IMG/VR virus record: IMGVR_UViG_3300032516_000001
Coordinates: 1-64,000 of that record
DNA: 64,000 nucleotides
Source of the DNA: a virus
Direction: 5' to 3' (one strand)
This document shows, piece by piece, positions 40,233 to 47,994 of the stretch (positions are counted from its first letter, which is position 1; each line of letters begins with the position of its first letter). The notes beneath the pieces are model-generated. The model did no database searches, had not been told where the DNA came from, and saw only the letters and a list, made by a program, of their open reading frames with translations. A program made the position numbers and the translations under genes.

Positions 40233-40309
40233 AAGTCTACGTAGCGAGCAGTTGGAGTACTATATTGAACATATACAGTATAAAGGCAATGAACGCTACT
40301 ATTCGATGA
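40229..40309 (+). pseudogene. Truncated MKVYVASSW gene, right edge of cassette
   Basis: A GTG start overlapping the previous stop opens MKVYVASSWS, from memory the exact start of a phage nucleoside-deoxyribosyltransferase-like family (M-K-(I/V)-Y-V-A-S-S-W-R-N). After about codon 9 composition flips to AT-rich and the frame ends at 40309 with unrelated residues. The cassette boundary therefore lies near 40252. Confidence 0.55.
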
Positions 40310-40464
40310 TAACGCTTCTTGGTGTCTCCGGCCTCTAGTAACACAGCCGCTACACATATCAACTGTGCAATCCAATAAATAACCGACTCGTATTTGAAGT
40401 TATTCTTAATATGGGTAATGGCGATTAACGTTGACATCCATACCAAAACGATCAAGTCCTTCAT
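40237..40464 (-). CDS. Small membrane protein, 3' end altered by cassette
   Basis: A 75-residue protein (ATG 40464) with two or three hydrophobic segments (DLIVLVWMSTLIAI; VIYWIAQLICVAAVLL; IVAFIAFILYMFNIVLQLL). Its last codons and stop lie inside the GC-rich edge, so its natural C-terminus may have been replaced. Confidence 0.6.
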   Translation of the reverse strand: MKDLIVLVWMSTLIAITHIKNNFKYESVIYWIAQLICVAAVLLEAGDTKKRYHRIVAFIAFILYMFNIVLQLLAT

Positions 40465-40469
40465 ATTTA

Positions 40470-40889
40470 TCAATTCTTTGTCATATCAGAATCTGGCTCA
40501 ACATTTTTCTCAATAGAGCCAGTATTTGGGATACCAAAAAGGGTGATGAATGCCTCCTTATTCTCGCCACTCAGGACACTAAGAAACTTCTGGGCAAGTT
40601 CCGGATTTGAACGAATTTGGCGAGCATATCTACCAATCCGCGGATTGTTGTTGAACACAATACGACATCTCTTACATGCGCCGTAAATCAGGTCATGATG
40701 AACTTCACTACAAAGTGAGCATTTCCCAGTATATACGGTCCCCATAGATTCCTCCGGAGGAGGAGGATTCTTGGCAAAAGACTTCTTATATTCTTGAAAT
40801 AACTCCTTGGTTGCCGCCCTGCATTTTTCACATTCACCATCGGTCAGAGGACCTGTTACCCCACATTTGCATTCACCGTGTGTCGTCAT
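40470..40889 (-). CDS. Protein with two zinc ribbons
   Basis: A 139-residue protein: CKCGVTGPLTDGECEKC at residues 8-24 and CSLCSEVHHDLIYGACKRC at ~57-75, a Pro-rich link between, and a helical C-terminus. It is probably nucleic-acid or protein binding. It is expressed from the GTATAAT box five bases upstream. Confidence 0.75.
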   Translation of the reverse strand: MTTHGECKCGVTGPLTDGECEKCRAATKELFQEYKKSFAKNPPPPEESMGTVYTGKCSLCSEVHHDLIYGACKRCRIVFNNNPRIGRYARQIRSNPELAQKFLSVLSGENKEAFITLFGIPNTGSIEKNVEPDSDMTKN

Positions 40890-40894
40890 AATAT

Positions 40895-40901
40895 ATTATA
40901 C
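40895..40901 (-). promoter_or_regulatory. GTATAAT box, leaderless-type promoter
   Basis: On the minus strand GTATAAT is followed by ATATT and then the ATG at 40889. With only five bases between box and start codon, a normal ribosome site cannot fit. Confidence 0.6.
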
Positions 40902-40924
40902 GTGCTTATATTTTTAATTTACGC

Positions 40925-41182
40925 TTGAAGCGCGTTATGGTAGAGTTATCCCCACTCATGAATGGTGCATCAAAATCCGAGTCCGAAATTAAACTATTCT
41001 ATAGTATAGAATACTATGATGAAGAAGGACCAAATATTAAACATGCGTTTATGACAGAATCTGAAATGATGCAGTTATTGGATAAATTTGTGCAAAATGG
41101 AGTGAAAGCCAAAATTTATAGATTATCTACATTACCCTCTGATGTACAATCGGAGAGTGAAAAAGTCAAAGAAATCAGTTGA
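40925..41182 (+). CDS. Hypothetical protein
   Basis: An 85-residue protein by the TTG start at 40925, or 81 from ATG 40937. Acidic, mixed alpha/beta. Its end overlaps the convergent LAGLIDADG gene by eight bases. Confidence 0.55.
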   Translation: MKRVMVELSPLMNGASKSESEIKLFYSIEYYDEEGPNIKHAFMTESEMMQLLDKFVQNGVKAKIYRLSTLPSDVQSESEKVKEIS

Positions 41183-42074
41183 AACGATTACTAGAGAAAT
41201 TGCTGATTGGCGTCGATTTATTAATACGTCGTCTAGTAATATCCGCAGACTTAGCGCCGTCCAATTTACCTTCACGACGCCATCTAGTTATTCGTTTCCT
41301 GTTATTGATTAAATCTAACTCCATTCTGCTTAATGATCGAAATTTTTTCATCTTATGACTAACGCAATTATCACAATACTTTGCATATCTTTGACTTGCG
41401 AATCGATCAGATAGTGGCCCACCACACTTTTTACACAATGGTGGAACCCAAGGGTCAGCCGGCGCTTTATACTCGAAGCATGGAACCATTAATGGCCTGA
41501 TCATGTCGAGAAATCTTGCTGCATTTTTATGTTGTAAAACTAATATAGGCTGACCACGCCAGTGATTGATAAAGTTATGAATACCTATATCATCAAATTT
41601 GTCCGACAATAATTGTACATCTTTTTCAGTAAACCCATTCGTGTGTAATTTAACTTCTAGTCTTCCACGTGGGGTTGAAACATTACCATCACCCATATGC
41701 CAGTTAGCAAGTATAACTGGATCCGATAAATTTATATTCTCCGGTACAATCTTCTTTCCGTTAGGATACCATCTTTGTCTTTCTGACACAAATTCGATAT
41801 ATGAATAGGTCCATATTTTCACTTCATTCCTTTGATCATAAATTTTCATGTTGTTGCCAACATGTTCATCATCGAATAATTTCTTTAGCGAGTATATCCA
41901 ATCCGTATGGCCTACGCATTGTCCCAAAGAAAATGAAGCAGAGTGCATAGATTGCTGGATGTAAGATCCATCGCCAAGTAGACACCCATCCAATGCCGCC
42001 AGAAGTTTCGGACTGAGGGACACTGTCTTTAAACTCTTTCGTGGCCCATCGATATACCACCCAGGAGGCTTCAT
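41175..42074 (-). CDS. LAGLIDADG homing endonuclease, two-motif
   Basis: A 299-residue protein with two LAGLIDADG motifs: LLAALDGCLLGDGSYIQ (~25) and VILANWHMGDGNVS (~120). A zinc finger follows (CKKCGG ... YCDNC, ~212-235) and then a basic helical tail. Its ATG region abuts the start of the divergent HD-domain gene, so it may have inserted into that promoter region. Confidence 0.88.
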   Translation of the reverse strand: MKPPGWYIDGPRKSLKTVSLSPKLLAALDGCLLGDGSYIQQSMHSASFSLGQCVGHTDWIYSLKKLFDDEHVGNNMKIYDQRNEVKIWTYSYIEFVSERQRWYPNGKKIVPENINLSDPVILANWHMGDGNVSTPRGRLEVKLHTNGFTEKDVQLLSDKFDDIGIHNFINHWRGQPILVLQHKNAARFLDMIRPLMVPCFEYKAPADPWVPPLCKKCGGPLSDRFASQRYAKYCDNCVSHKMKKFRSLSRMELDLINNRKRITRWRREGKLDGAKSADITRRRINKSTPISNFSSNRFN

Positions 42075-42767
42075 ATGGAAAAATTTTCAAAAAAATTCGA
42101 AAATATTATACAGGTTGCTAGCGGGGATGTGAGACGACTAGACAGTGTTGTCAGATTTAGTAGCATACCCATTGTAGTACAAGAATTAGTAAGTACACAT
42201 CAATATTGGGTGTGTTTATACTCTGCTTTAATTCATCATGAAGTACGACCGAACGATACACATCTTGTCGGTCAACTTCTGACGTCTGCTATGACACATG
42301 ATCTGATCGAAGGTTGGACTGGCGACTTAGTTCGTCCGTTTAAATACTCTTCTGAGAATCTAAGATCAACAATAGAGGAAGCTGAGAAAAACATCTTTAA
42401 AACTATCCCAAAATTACTAAGGGAGTTGATGACTCCGGATCCGAAGATTTCTAAATTAGATCACGCATATATCAAAGTTGTAATTAAATCCGCCGACTTC
42501 TTAAGTTTATTCCAATATATGCGCCGTGAGGCTATGCGGGGTAATTTAGAAATTGAACCATTTTATAATAGAATGATTAATGATATTAAAAACATGATAG
42601 CTATTGAACCGGTTTCAAATTTCGACGCACCTTGTTTTTACCGTCATCTCTATAAAGCTAGCATCTCCGTGTATCAGCTATGCTTTGATAAAGCATACGA
42701 ATCACGTACTGGTTTTGCTTTTACAAAGAAAAAAGGCCCCAGTGTAGGATGGTGTAAAATCCCGTGA
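42075..42767 (+). CDS. HD-domain phosphohydrolase (YfbR-like)
   Basis: A 230-residue protein: RFSSIPIVVQELVSTHQYWV (first metal His, ~42), then AMTHDLIEGWTGDLVRP (HD pair, ~75) and KSADFLSLFQYMRREAMRGN (last Asp, ~145). This is the order in YfbR-type 5'-deoxynucleotidases, which dephosphorylate dNMPs. AGGAGG lies eight bases before the ATG, one of the strongest ribosome sites in the window. It fits with the dCMP deaminase and MazG-like protein in nucleotide-pool control. Confidence 0.8.
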   Translation: MEKFSKKFENIIQVASGDVRRLDSVVRFSSIPIVVQELVSTHQYWVCLYSALIHHEVRPNDTHLVGQLLTSAMTHDLIEGWTGDLVRPFKYSSENLRSTIEEAEKNIFKTIPKLLRELMTPDPKISKLDHAYIKVVIKSADFLSLFQYMRREAMRGNLEIEPFYNRMINDIKNMIAIEPVSNFDAPCFYRHLYKASISVYQLCFDKAYESRTGFAFTKKKGPSVGWCKIP

Positions 42768-42777
42768 GTGAAATTTT

Positions 42778-43308
42778 ATGAGCGAAACAAAATCCGAGAT
42801 CCGAGCCCGTATTAATGAACTTGAAACTATAGCTGTCCCACTAAGCAGACTATTGGGCGATAATACCGCAGTAAATGCTTTGATCACTACGATTGATGCT
42901 CGTATTACCAAATTAAAGAAAGACGAATCTGAAGCTCAAGAAGATTTATTCCTGTCAGTGATGAAATCACATGAAGTCATATGTGCTGTAAAGCAGATGG
43001 ATGAAAAGGCTGCCTACGGGCAGGATCCATATCTTTATTACGGGGCAGGCATTGCCGCCGAGGCCGGAGAATTGCTCAATAAAATAATCAAGACTATTAG
43101 AAAATTACCTGCTATTACACCAGATGAATATCATGATGAAATGAAGAGGGCCGTCATCTCAGAACTTCCCGATGTAATAGTTTATAGTGCTGTATTGGCA
43201 CAAGTCTCAGATGTAGATATAACCAAAGAAGTGAATGATAAAGTCAAGGTAGTGATCCAAAGAGCTTTAAGCGGACACTACGGCCCGCCATTACTTAAGA
43301 AAGAATAA
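42778..43308 (+). CDS. MazG-like nucleotide pyrophosphohydrolase
   Basis: A 176-residue all-helical protein. The second half has the MazG core: YGAGIAAEAGELLNKIIK (E-x2-E-type metal site, ~95-112) and VISELPDVIVYSAVLAQ (E-x3-D, ~140). MazG-like enzymes hydrolyse (d)NTPs or alarmones to monophosphates. The N-terminal 60 residues form an extra helical region. It lies ten bases after the HD gene. Confidence 0.82.
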   Translation: MSETKSEIRARINELETIAVPLSRLLGDNTAVNALITTIDARITKLKKDESEAQEDLFLSVMKSHEVICAVKQMDEKAAYGQDPYLYYGAGIAAEAGELLNKIIKTIRKLPAITPDEYHDEMKRAVISELPDVIVYSAVLAQVSDVDITKEVNDKVKVVIQRALSGHYGPPLLKKE

Positions 43309-43614
43309 TTAAACACCATAATCCATCCGCTTACCTCGATATTTTCTTTGTAATTTCATTTTGCAGTTATCGCAGACCGAGCCTTCTGGTCCGAAACCGC
43401 TCAATTCTCTAATTGGCGTCTCCTGACCACATTTATCACATGGTTTGGTTTCAGGTCCCGATTCTTCTTCTGGCTCTTCTGAAACAGCAACTTCTTCTAA
43501 CATTATAGCAATTCGTTTCAAATCTTGTAATACTAAGTCCTGCCTGGGACTCTTGGAATTTTCCAGAGCAGTAGCGATCTGGCGTAATTCATATGTAATT
43601 TGTTCAGGTTTCAT
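43309..43614 (-). CDS. Hypothetical protein with C-terminal zinc ribbon
   Basis: A 101-residue protein (ATG 43614) with a helical N-terminus (MKPEQITYELRQIATAL, like that of the gene at 24847), an acidic link (SEEPEEESGPE), and a ribbon (CDKCGQETP, VCDNCKMKLQRK). Its stop abuts the MazG-like gene. Confidence 0.7.
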   Translation of the reverse strand: MKPEQITYELRQIATALENSKSPRQDLVLQDLKRIAIMLEEVAVSEEPEEESGPETKPCDKCGQETPIRELSGFGPEGSVCDNCKMKLQRKYRGKRMDYGV

Positions 43615-43640
43615 ACTTAAAGTCAAATACCAAAAATTTA

Positions 43641-44093
43641 TTAATTACCTTGAAAATTTAAAGCTTTGTATATATCTTCTGCCTTAGCTTGATCTGGATC
43701 AACAGTAACAACTTCATCTCCTGGATAAGCAAAAATTGCATAGTTATCCCACCATATTTTTCCAATATCTTTGTTTGGATCTATAGGGATGACTTTTGAT
43801 GTGTCTTCGATCTCCCATCCATCATCCATAGCGGCATCGAAGTCAAAGTCGTCCGGTACTTCAACGACAAGAGAGAAATCTTCGTCCGTGTCGTATCCTA
43901 AAACATATGGCGCAAGTTTGTCGTACATATTATATACTTGATCTAACATATCTTGAACAAACCCGGGGTCTGACCAGTTATCGTGTGGATGATAAGTATC
44001 GGTAAAGAAACCAAAGAATTTATGCCCAGGACTGGGTTTAATTTTCCTGGGATGATTCAGCAATAAAGCTATCTTCAATAAATTTGGTTTCAT
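43641..44093 (-). CDS. Hypothetical acidic protein, 5' end overlapped by nuclease gene
   Basis: The conserved-looking part begins near 44030 (SPGHKFFGFFTDTYHPHDNW) and is acidic and Trp-rich. The frame is open back into the 3' end of the GIY-YIG gene; ATG 44093 or TTG 44063 could serve. Probably the nuclease gene inserted at or near this gene's start, so the native start may be lost. Family unknown. Confidence 0.6.
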   Translation of the reverse strand: MKPNLLKIALLLNHPRKIKPSPGHKFFGFFTDTYHPHDNWSDPGFVQDMLDQVYNMYDKLAPYVLGYDTDEDFSLVVEVPDDFDFDAAMDDGWEIEDTSKVIPIDPNKDIGKIWWDNYAIFAYPGDEVVTVDPDQAKAEDIYKALNFQGN

Positions 44094-45102
44094 ATTTACC
44101 AACATTCTTTTGTTGCGTACGATATTGTTTTCTACGCAAACTGTGACAAGTTCTACAAATTCTTGTGCCATTAACAGTATACGCATTTTCTAATAGATGT
44201 CCCCTTTTGCAATATACCTGCTTCGGCCTGTTTTTGAGCGCCATTGCAACTTTGGCTATATGTTCTGGACTGTGTCTTTTACCTCTATGCGCATCGCCTA
44301 TTTTAGCCCGATGTTCTGGACTAAATTTTATGCCTTTTCTGGATGCTGCCGATTTAGCAATAGAATCCGCGTTTCTGGGTTTGCCTTTTTGAGATAGAGA
44401 TAATTTTTTTCTAGTTTCAGGGCTTGCCGATTTTCCTTTTCCTGCAACCGAAAGTTTAGCACAGTGATCCGGTTTCAAAGGAATGCCCTTAAGGACGGCG
44501 GAAGCGTGCTCACGAAATCCCGGTTTATCCCACTTGGCTTTTGCTGCTAAACAACACTTAGTCCTGTATTCAGAATTTTGCCATTCGGTCTTGGAAATAG
44601 CACTGCGTTTTTCCTTCGACTCCATGGTATTCATAGCTGCTCTTAAACACGCTCTAGCCTCGGGGGTTTGACCCGCATCAATAAATCTTTGTAAATTATT
44701 GGCTCGATATTCAGGATCTTGCCACTTAGCTTTGGCTGCTAAACATGCTTTTTCTCGATATTCAGGACGATTCCAAGGGTTTGTATTTTGGTGCGGTGTG
44801 TGCTCGCCACCTTTTGCTAAGTTAAATCCAAATTGTGGGTTTCTCGTGTTATGAAATTTAATCCATTTCTCTTCAGCTAAATTTGCTGATTCTAATGTAT
44901 CGCACACTTCTAAAATTTCATGAGAAAATGCGTCCCTACCATACTTACGGATGGCATTTGGGAAGTGCCAACGTCCGTTTTTTGAATACTTAGCCGCATA
45001 GACATGATCATTCCATCGTTGCATCATAGTCCGTTTAGTTAGACCGATGTAACGACGTCCAGATTCTGTATGAATATGACAATAGATCGTCCAATGATTC
45101 AC
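44038..45102 (-). CDS. GIY-YIG homing endonuclease with C-terminal zinc finger
   Basis: A 354-residue protein with a GTG start: TIYCHIHTESGRRYIGLTK, HFPNAIRKYGRDAF and EEKWIKFHNT form the GIY-YIG domain (residues 4-95), followed by ~10 NUMOD3-like repeats (WQDPEYRANN, FSPEHRAKIG, HSPEHIAKVA) and a zinc finger (CKRGHLLEN ... CRTC). TACGAT lies nine bases before the GTG. This intact copy shows what the amber-interrupted gene at 29515 should look like. Confidence 0.9.
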   Translation of the reverse strand: MNHWTIYCHIHTESGRRYIGLTKRTMMQRWNDHVYAAKYSKNGRWHFPNAIRKYGRDAFSHEILEVCDTLESANLAEEKWIKFHNTRNPQFGFNLAKGGEHTPHQNTNPWNRPEYREKACLAAKAKWQDPEYRANNLQRFIDAGQTPEARACLRAAMNTMESKEKRSAISKTEWQNSEYRTKCCLAAKAKWDKPGFREHASAVLKGIPLKPDHCAKLSVAGKGKSASPETRKKLSLSQKGKPRNADSIAKSAASRKGIKFSPEHRAKIGDAHRGKRHSPEHIAKVAMALKNRPKQVYCKRGHLLENAYTVNGTRICRTCHSLRRKQYRTQQKNVGKYETKFIEDSFIAESSQEN

Positions 45103-45125
45103 ATTAGAACAATCGTATAAAAGCG

Positions 45126-45542
45126 CTAACGAGTTCGACCCGGAGTCCCATCAAAATTTCCATGAAGAACGTAATACATGGGCAACGAATTGGCCTCGAG
45201 TCTCTTCATCACTCGAGCTGAATCATCCCAATCGGATTCCACTACGGGAGTGGTATTCGCCAAAGCAATAAGATTTGGATCATCAGTTATTCTCAATAGA
45301 TCTTTCTTAGCTTGTGATGTTCTAGTCAATACAGCATAAACCTGGCCATATGTCATAAGATCAAGTTTGCATTTACCCGGGTATCCAGGAGCTGCTATCT
45401 CCCAGAACATATTGTTATTAGAATGATCTCCAGTACATTTTGTACAACAGTTGTGATCCGGATTTACCGGAGCATCCATACAGATTTCAGGTATCTGACA
45501 GGGATTGCATTGACAGGGATTACAATTGCATGTACAGGCCAT
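45126..45542 (-). CDS. Cys-rich N-terminus protein, unknown function
   Basis: A 138-residue protein opening with ACTCNCNPCQCNPCQIPEIC, a metallothionein-like Cys repeat, followed by HNCCTKC. The remaining 95 residues look globular (YVLHGNFDGTPGRTR at the end). It could be a metal-binding structural or redox protein. It follows the J-domain gene by two bases. Confidence 0.7.
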   Translation of the reverse strand: MACTCNCNPCQCNPCQIPEICMDAPVNPDHNCCTKCTGDHSNNNMFWEIAAPGYPGKCKLDLMTYGQVYAVLTRTSQAKKDLLRITDDPNLIALANTTPVVESDWDDSARVMKRLEANSLPMYYVLHGNFDGTPGRTR

Positions 45543-45544
45543 GG

Positions 45545-45880
45545 TTATTTACCAACAACAATAACAGTCTTAGAAGACTGTTCGTTCTCCAATTGAATTT
45601 GAGCCACCTTGGCCTTAAACCGTTCCGTATGATATTCAATAGATTTAATTGCTAATTGAACATTCTTAAATTTTTGCTCTGCGTCATGATTACTAGGATT
45701 AACATCAGGATGGTATTTAGCGGATAATTTCTTGGCTATTTTACGGGCTCGAATTAATATTTTATCTGCAACTTTAACCCGTTCATCAAGTGACGGGTAA
45801 TTCATGATAATACGCATTATTTGTCTGGCATCTCTTCCTAGGACCTCCCATGCCTGACCTATAGTATATATATCAGACAT
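45545..45880 (-). CDS. J-domain protein
   Basis: A 111-residue protein whose middle carries a J domain: a basic helix II (ARKIAKKLSAKY), the HPD tripeptide in YHPDVNPSN (~58), and helix III (AEQKFKNVQLAIKSI). J domains stimulate DnaK ATPase. The N-terminal helix I is divergent. It may deliver the host Hsp70 to a phage protein. A TATAGT box lies seven bases before the ATG. Confidence 0.8.
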   Translation of the reverse strand: MSDIYTIGQAWEVLGRDARQIMRIIMNYPSLDERVKVADKILIRARKIAKKLSAKYHPDVNPSNHDAEQKFKNVQLAIKSIEYHTERFKAKVAQIQLENEQSSKTVIVVGK

Positions 45881-45887
45881 ACCCTAT

Positions 45888-45893
45888 ACTATA
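45888..45893 (-). promoter_or_regulatory. TATAGT box, leaderless-type promoter
   Basis: TATAGT on the minus strand ends seven bases before the ATG at 45880; there is no Shine-Dalgarno sequence. Confidence 0.5.
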
Positions 45894-45936
45894 TTTAGCC
45901 AACATTTCATACACAATTGTTTAGTATATGGCAGAA

Positions 45937-46107
45937 TCAAAACCCGAGTCCCTTTAGGGATGTCAGATTATTTCTTTTGCCAAATCTCACTTGCCGTTCC
46001 ATGATATACTTCTCAAGCTCCATAACGGTCTCTAGCGGTTTTCCGTATTTCTTTTCATATTCTGATTTTATTTCTCGTATTTTATTGAGCAATTCATCAT
46101 AGCTCAT
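45937..46107 (-). CDS. 56-residue helical protein
   Basis: ATG 46107 has AGAAGG about nine bases upstream. The product (MSYDELLNKIREIKSEYEKK at the start) is a long charged helix with a short basic tail ending LKGLGF. It is a well-formed gene filling the gap between the J-domain gene and the divergent gene at 46144. Function unknown. Confidence 0.65.
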   Translation of the reverse strand: MSYDELLNKIREIKSEYEKKYGKPLETVMELEKYIMERQVRFGKRNNLTSLKGLGF

Positions 46108-46128
46108 CAATTGTTACCTTCTGTTACT

Positions 46129-46135
46129 GTACGGT
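46129..46135 (+). promoter_or_regulatory. GTACGGT box
   Basis: GTACGGT ends eight bases before the ATG at 46144. Because GTAC is self-complementary, the minus strand reads GTACAGT at the same place, so the box may also serve the divergent 56-residue gene. Confidence 0.5.
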
Positions 46136-46143
46136 GGATCATC

Positions 46144-46365
46144 ATGGTGTATCGAACTCAGGCTGCACGGATTACTGTCAGATCTAACTGGAATGAATTA
46201 TGGAAAAGATTACGTGACATATATTACGTAGCTGAAAAACCGCGGCATGCCGCGGTTCTTGAAAACTTCAAGAATAATAAGGAAAGTATATGTAGAAGAA
46301 TGGGGATAATATCTGACGCTGATATTGTCAGGGTAGTCGCCAAATTAAGACCCAAGGAAGGTTAA
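46144..46365 (+). CDS. Hypothetical basic protein
   Basis: A 73-residue protein starting MVYRTQAARI; the frame opens at a TTG at 46111, but the promoter box lies between, so 46144 is preferred. It is basic and helical. No family is recognised. Confidence 0.65.
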   Translation: MVYRTQAARITVRSNWNELWKRLRDIYYVAEKPRHAAVLENFKNNKESICRRMGIISDADIVRVVAKLRPKEG

Positions 46366-46404
46366 AATTTTAAATGTAAAATTTAATACAATCGGAGAAA
46401 CGAT

Positions 46405-47007
46405 ATGACTACGGAAACTAAACTCACCACAAAACAAGCAACCATAAAAATCGGCAAACTTCTAAAGGGAATTGACAATTCAACAGCTCAAATTCAAAAG
46501 CATCAATCTGTCATCGAAGGCTCAGTCCCTGAATTGCAGAAATTGGTAGGTGGTCTAGCCAACCAGATTAGTCAAACGCCGGCTAAGCCGGTCAAGGCTC
46601 CCGCCAAGGCGGTCGAGGCAAAAACTACAATGAAGGCGCCAGCCAAGGCAAAGGCGCCAGCCAAGGCAAAGGCGCCAGCCAAGGCAAAGGCGCCAGCCAA
46701 GGTCAAGCCCAAGGTCAAGTCTCCCGTTGCTGGAAGACCATCTCTTAAACAGGCAGTCCAATCCGTCATGATACCAGCCACCGGACCTATGACAGCGGCT
46801 GATATTTGGAAGACAACCGTTGGCCAGTATGGATATTGGTCCCGTCAATCATTATACAATGCTCTCAAAGACGAAAAACTCTTCGTCCGTACTGATGATG
46901 ACAAATTCCTACTGACTGTAGCTGGGAAGAAGCTAAAGACCGATGACAAGGCTGATGCTTTCGTGGCAGGAGTGGCCGCGGATCCAGCCACTGCCAAAAT
47001 GATCTGA
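46405..47007 (+). CDS. Histone H1-like protein with KAPAKA repeats and winged helix
   Basis: A 200-residue protein in three parts: a helical N-terminus (1-52), a Lys/Ala/Pro linker (53-108) of KAPAKA units (an 18-base DNA repeat at ~46630-46700), and a winged-helix-like C-terminus (RPSLKQAVQSVM, ADIWKTTVGQYGYWSRQSLY). This is the plan of histone H1 and bacterial H1-like proteins that compact DNA. GGAGAAACG precedes the ATG and AATACAAT lies twelve bases upstream. A nucleoid-like or packaging role is likely. Confidence 0.75.
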   Translation: MTTETKLTTKQATIKIGKLLKGIDNSTAQIQKHQSVIEGSVPELQKLVGGLANQISQTPAKPVKAPAKAVEAKTTMKAPAKAKAPAKAKAPAKAKAPAKVKPKVKSPVAGRPSLKQAVQSVMIPATGPMTAADIWKTTVGQYGYWSRQSLYNALKDEKLFVRTDDDKFLLTVAGKKLKTDDKADAFVAGVAADPATAKMI

Positions 47008-47013
47008 CCAGCG

Positions 47014-47056
47014 TACGCATGAGCCCGGAAGTCGCTTAACCCCGGGCTCATGCGTA
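47014..47056 (+). terminator. 15-bp-stem hairpin terminator
   Basis: TACGCATGAGCCCGG pairs perfectly with its complement at 47042-47056 around a 13-base loop, seven bases after the H1-like gene's stop. Only TTGTG follows, so the U-run is poor, as at the palindrome at 8203. Confidence 0.7.
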
Positions 47057-47068
47057 TTGTGAATATGG

Positions 47069-47677
47069 ATGTCAATTCAACTTAAACTGCCCCAAATATT
47101 GGAGCCTGTTAAATTATCTTTGATGGATATTGCTGTCCAATCATCGATGCGGCAGATCAAATCCAAGACCAAGATATCGTGTAAACCGGCTTGCGCTGGA
47201 TGCTGTAGTAGATATACACAAATATCATTAGCAGAAAGCATTATCATATATGATCATTTGCGTAAAAAGAAAGAATGGCCTGAAGTACAAAAGAAATCAA
47301 AAGAACAATTAGACATAATCAAGGCTGTTGAACCATTATCGTGGTTCAAATTGAATATTAAGTGCCCAATTTTGAATTTGGACACTAAATTATGTAGGGC
47401 GTATAGAGTCAGACCTGCTATCTGTTCGACTCATTTCGTAACTTCTGATTCAAAATTATGCGATCCGTGGTCCCACGGATCTGGAAGATTTGAAACATGT
47501 GATATGAATGACTTATACTTCAAATTCAAATCTAGATTGGAGAATGCGGTTGATGGATTTGGGGTATTTGGAATGTATTTCCCAGTCCCATCGGCTCTAT
47601 TACTCGCAGAAAAAATCTCAGTCCAATCCGGATTGGACTTATTACAGGTAATTTCTATGATCAGGGCCGAATTATAA
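47069..47677 (+). CDS. YkgJ-type cysteine-cluster protein
   Basis: A 202-residue protein with the YkgJ cluster: CKPACAGCCSRY (~38), CPILNLDTKLCRAYRVRPAIC (~99-119, broken here by spacing typical of the family) and a later Cys. Such proteins are thought to bind zinc or an Fe-S cluster; their role is unsettled (some act on methionine-containing or flagellar substrates). Complete relative to family length. Confidence 0.8.
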   Translation: MSIQLKLPQILEPVKLSLMDIAVQSSMRQIKSKTKISCKPACAGCCSRYTQISLAESIIIYDHLRKKKEWPEVQKKSKEQLDIIKAVEPLSWFKLNIKCPILNLDTKLCRAYRVRPAICSTHFVTSDSKLCDPWSHGSGRFETCDMNDLYFKFKSRLENAVDGFGVFGMYFPVPSALLLAEKISVQSGLDLLQVISMIRAEL

Positions 47678-47745
47678 ACTGTCAATCTAGTGACTTGTAT
47701 CTGAAATATGAGTTTCCTCAGATTCCGATACGATGGGCTGGTTTT

Positions 47746-47994
47746 ATGAACAACGAATGTGAATATTGCAACAAGCCTGGAGAACTCAGAGTCTCCAAAG
47801 GTGAAGGCGGAATTGATAGGGATGTATATGTATGCAATTCCTGTTGGAAGTTATTGAAAGATCCAAGGACGGCTCTTCCCTTACTTAGAGGCCATCTGAC
47901 ATTGAGTCAACGCGGAATAGCGAACCCTGAACAAAATGAAAAATCATTAAATAAATTCATGGGAATCATATCTACCTGGAAACCTCAAAATTAA
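47746..47994 (+). CDS. Small zinc-binding protein
   Basis: An 82-residue protein from MNNECEYCNKPG; the frame also opens at TTG 47695. CEYC and YVCNSCWKLL make a four-Cys site. The C-terminal half is helical. It overlaps the end of the sigma-like gene by four bases. Confidence 0.65.
   Translation: MNNECEYCNKPGELRVSKGEGGIDRDVYVCNSCWKLLKDPRTALPLLRGHLTLSQRGIANPEQNEKSLNKFMGIISTWKPQN

Larger units (their letters stand above)
39057..40252. other. GC-rich 1.2-kb cassette of foreign composition
   Basis: Between about 39057 and 40252 the sequence turns markedly GC-rich, with G/C third positions, against the AT-rich genes on either side. It carries five small overlapping genes on the plus strand, a truncated gene at each border, and an internal repeat (CGCCAGTCGCCGCCCGCTG near 39700 and 40185). 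The composition points to recent transfer from a high-GC phage, or to a chimeric assembly. Confidence 0.75.

Noticed and set aside
46555-46848. Minus-strand Leu/Arg/Cys repeat frame opposite the H1-like gene
   Set aside because: It is only the complement of the KAPAKA repeat.
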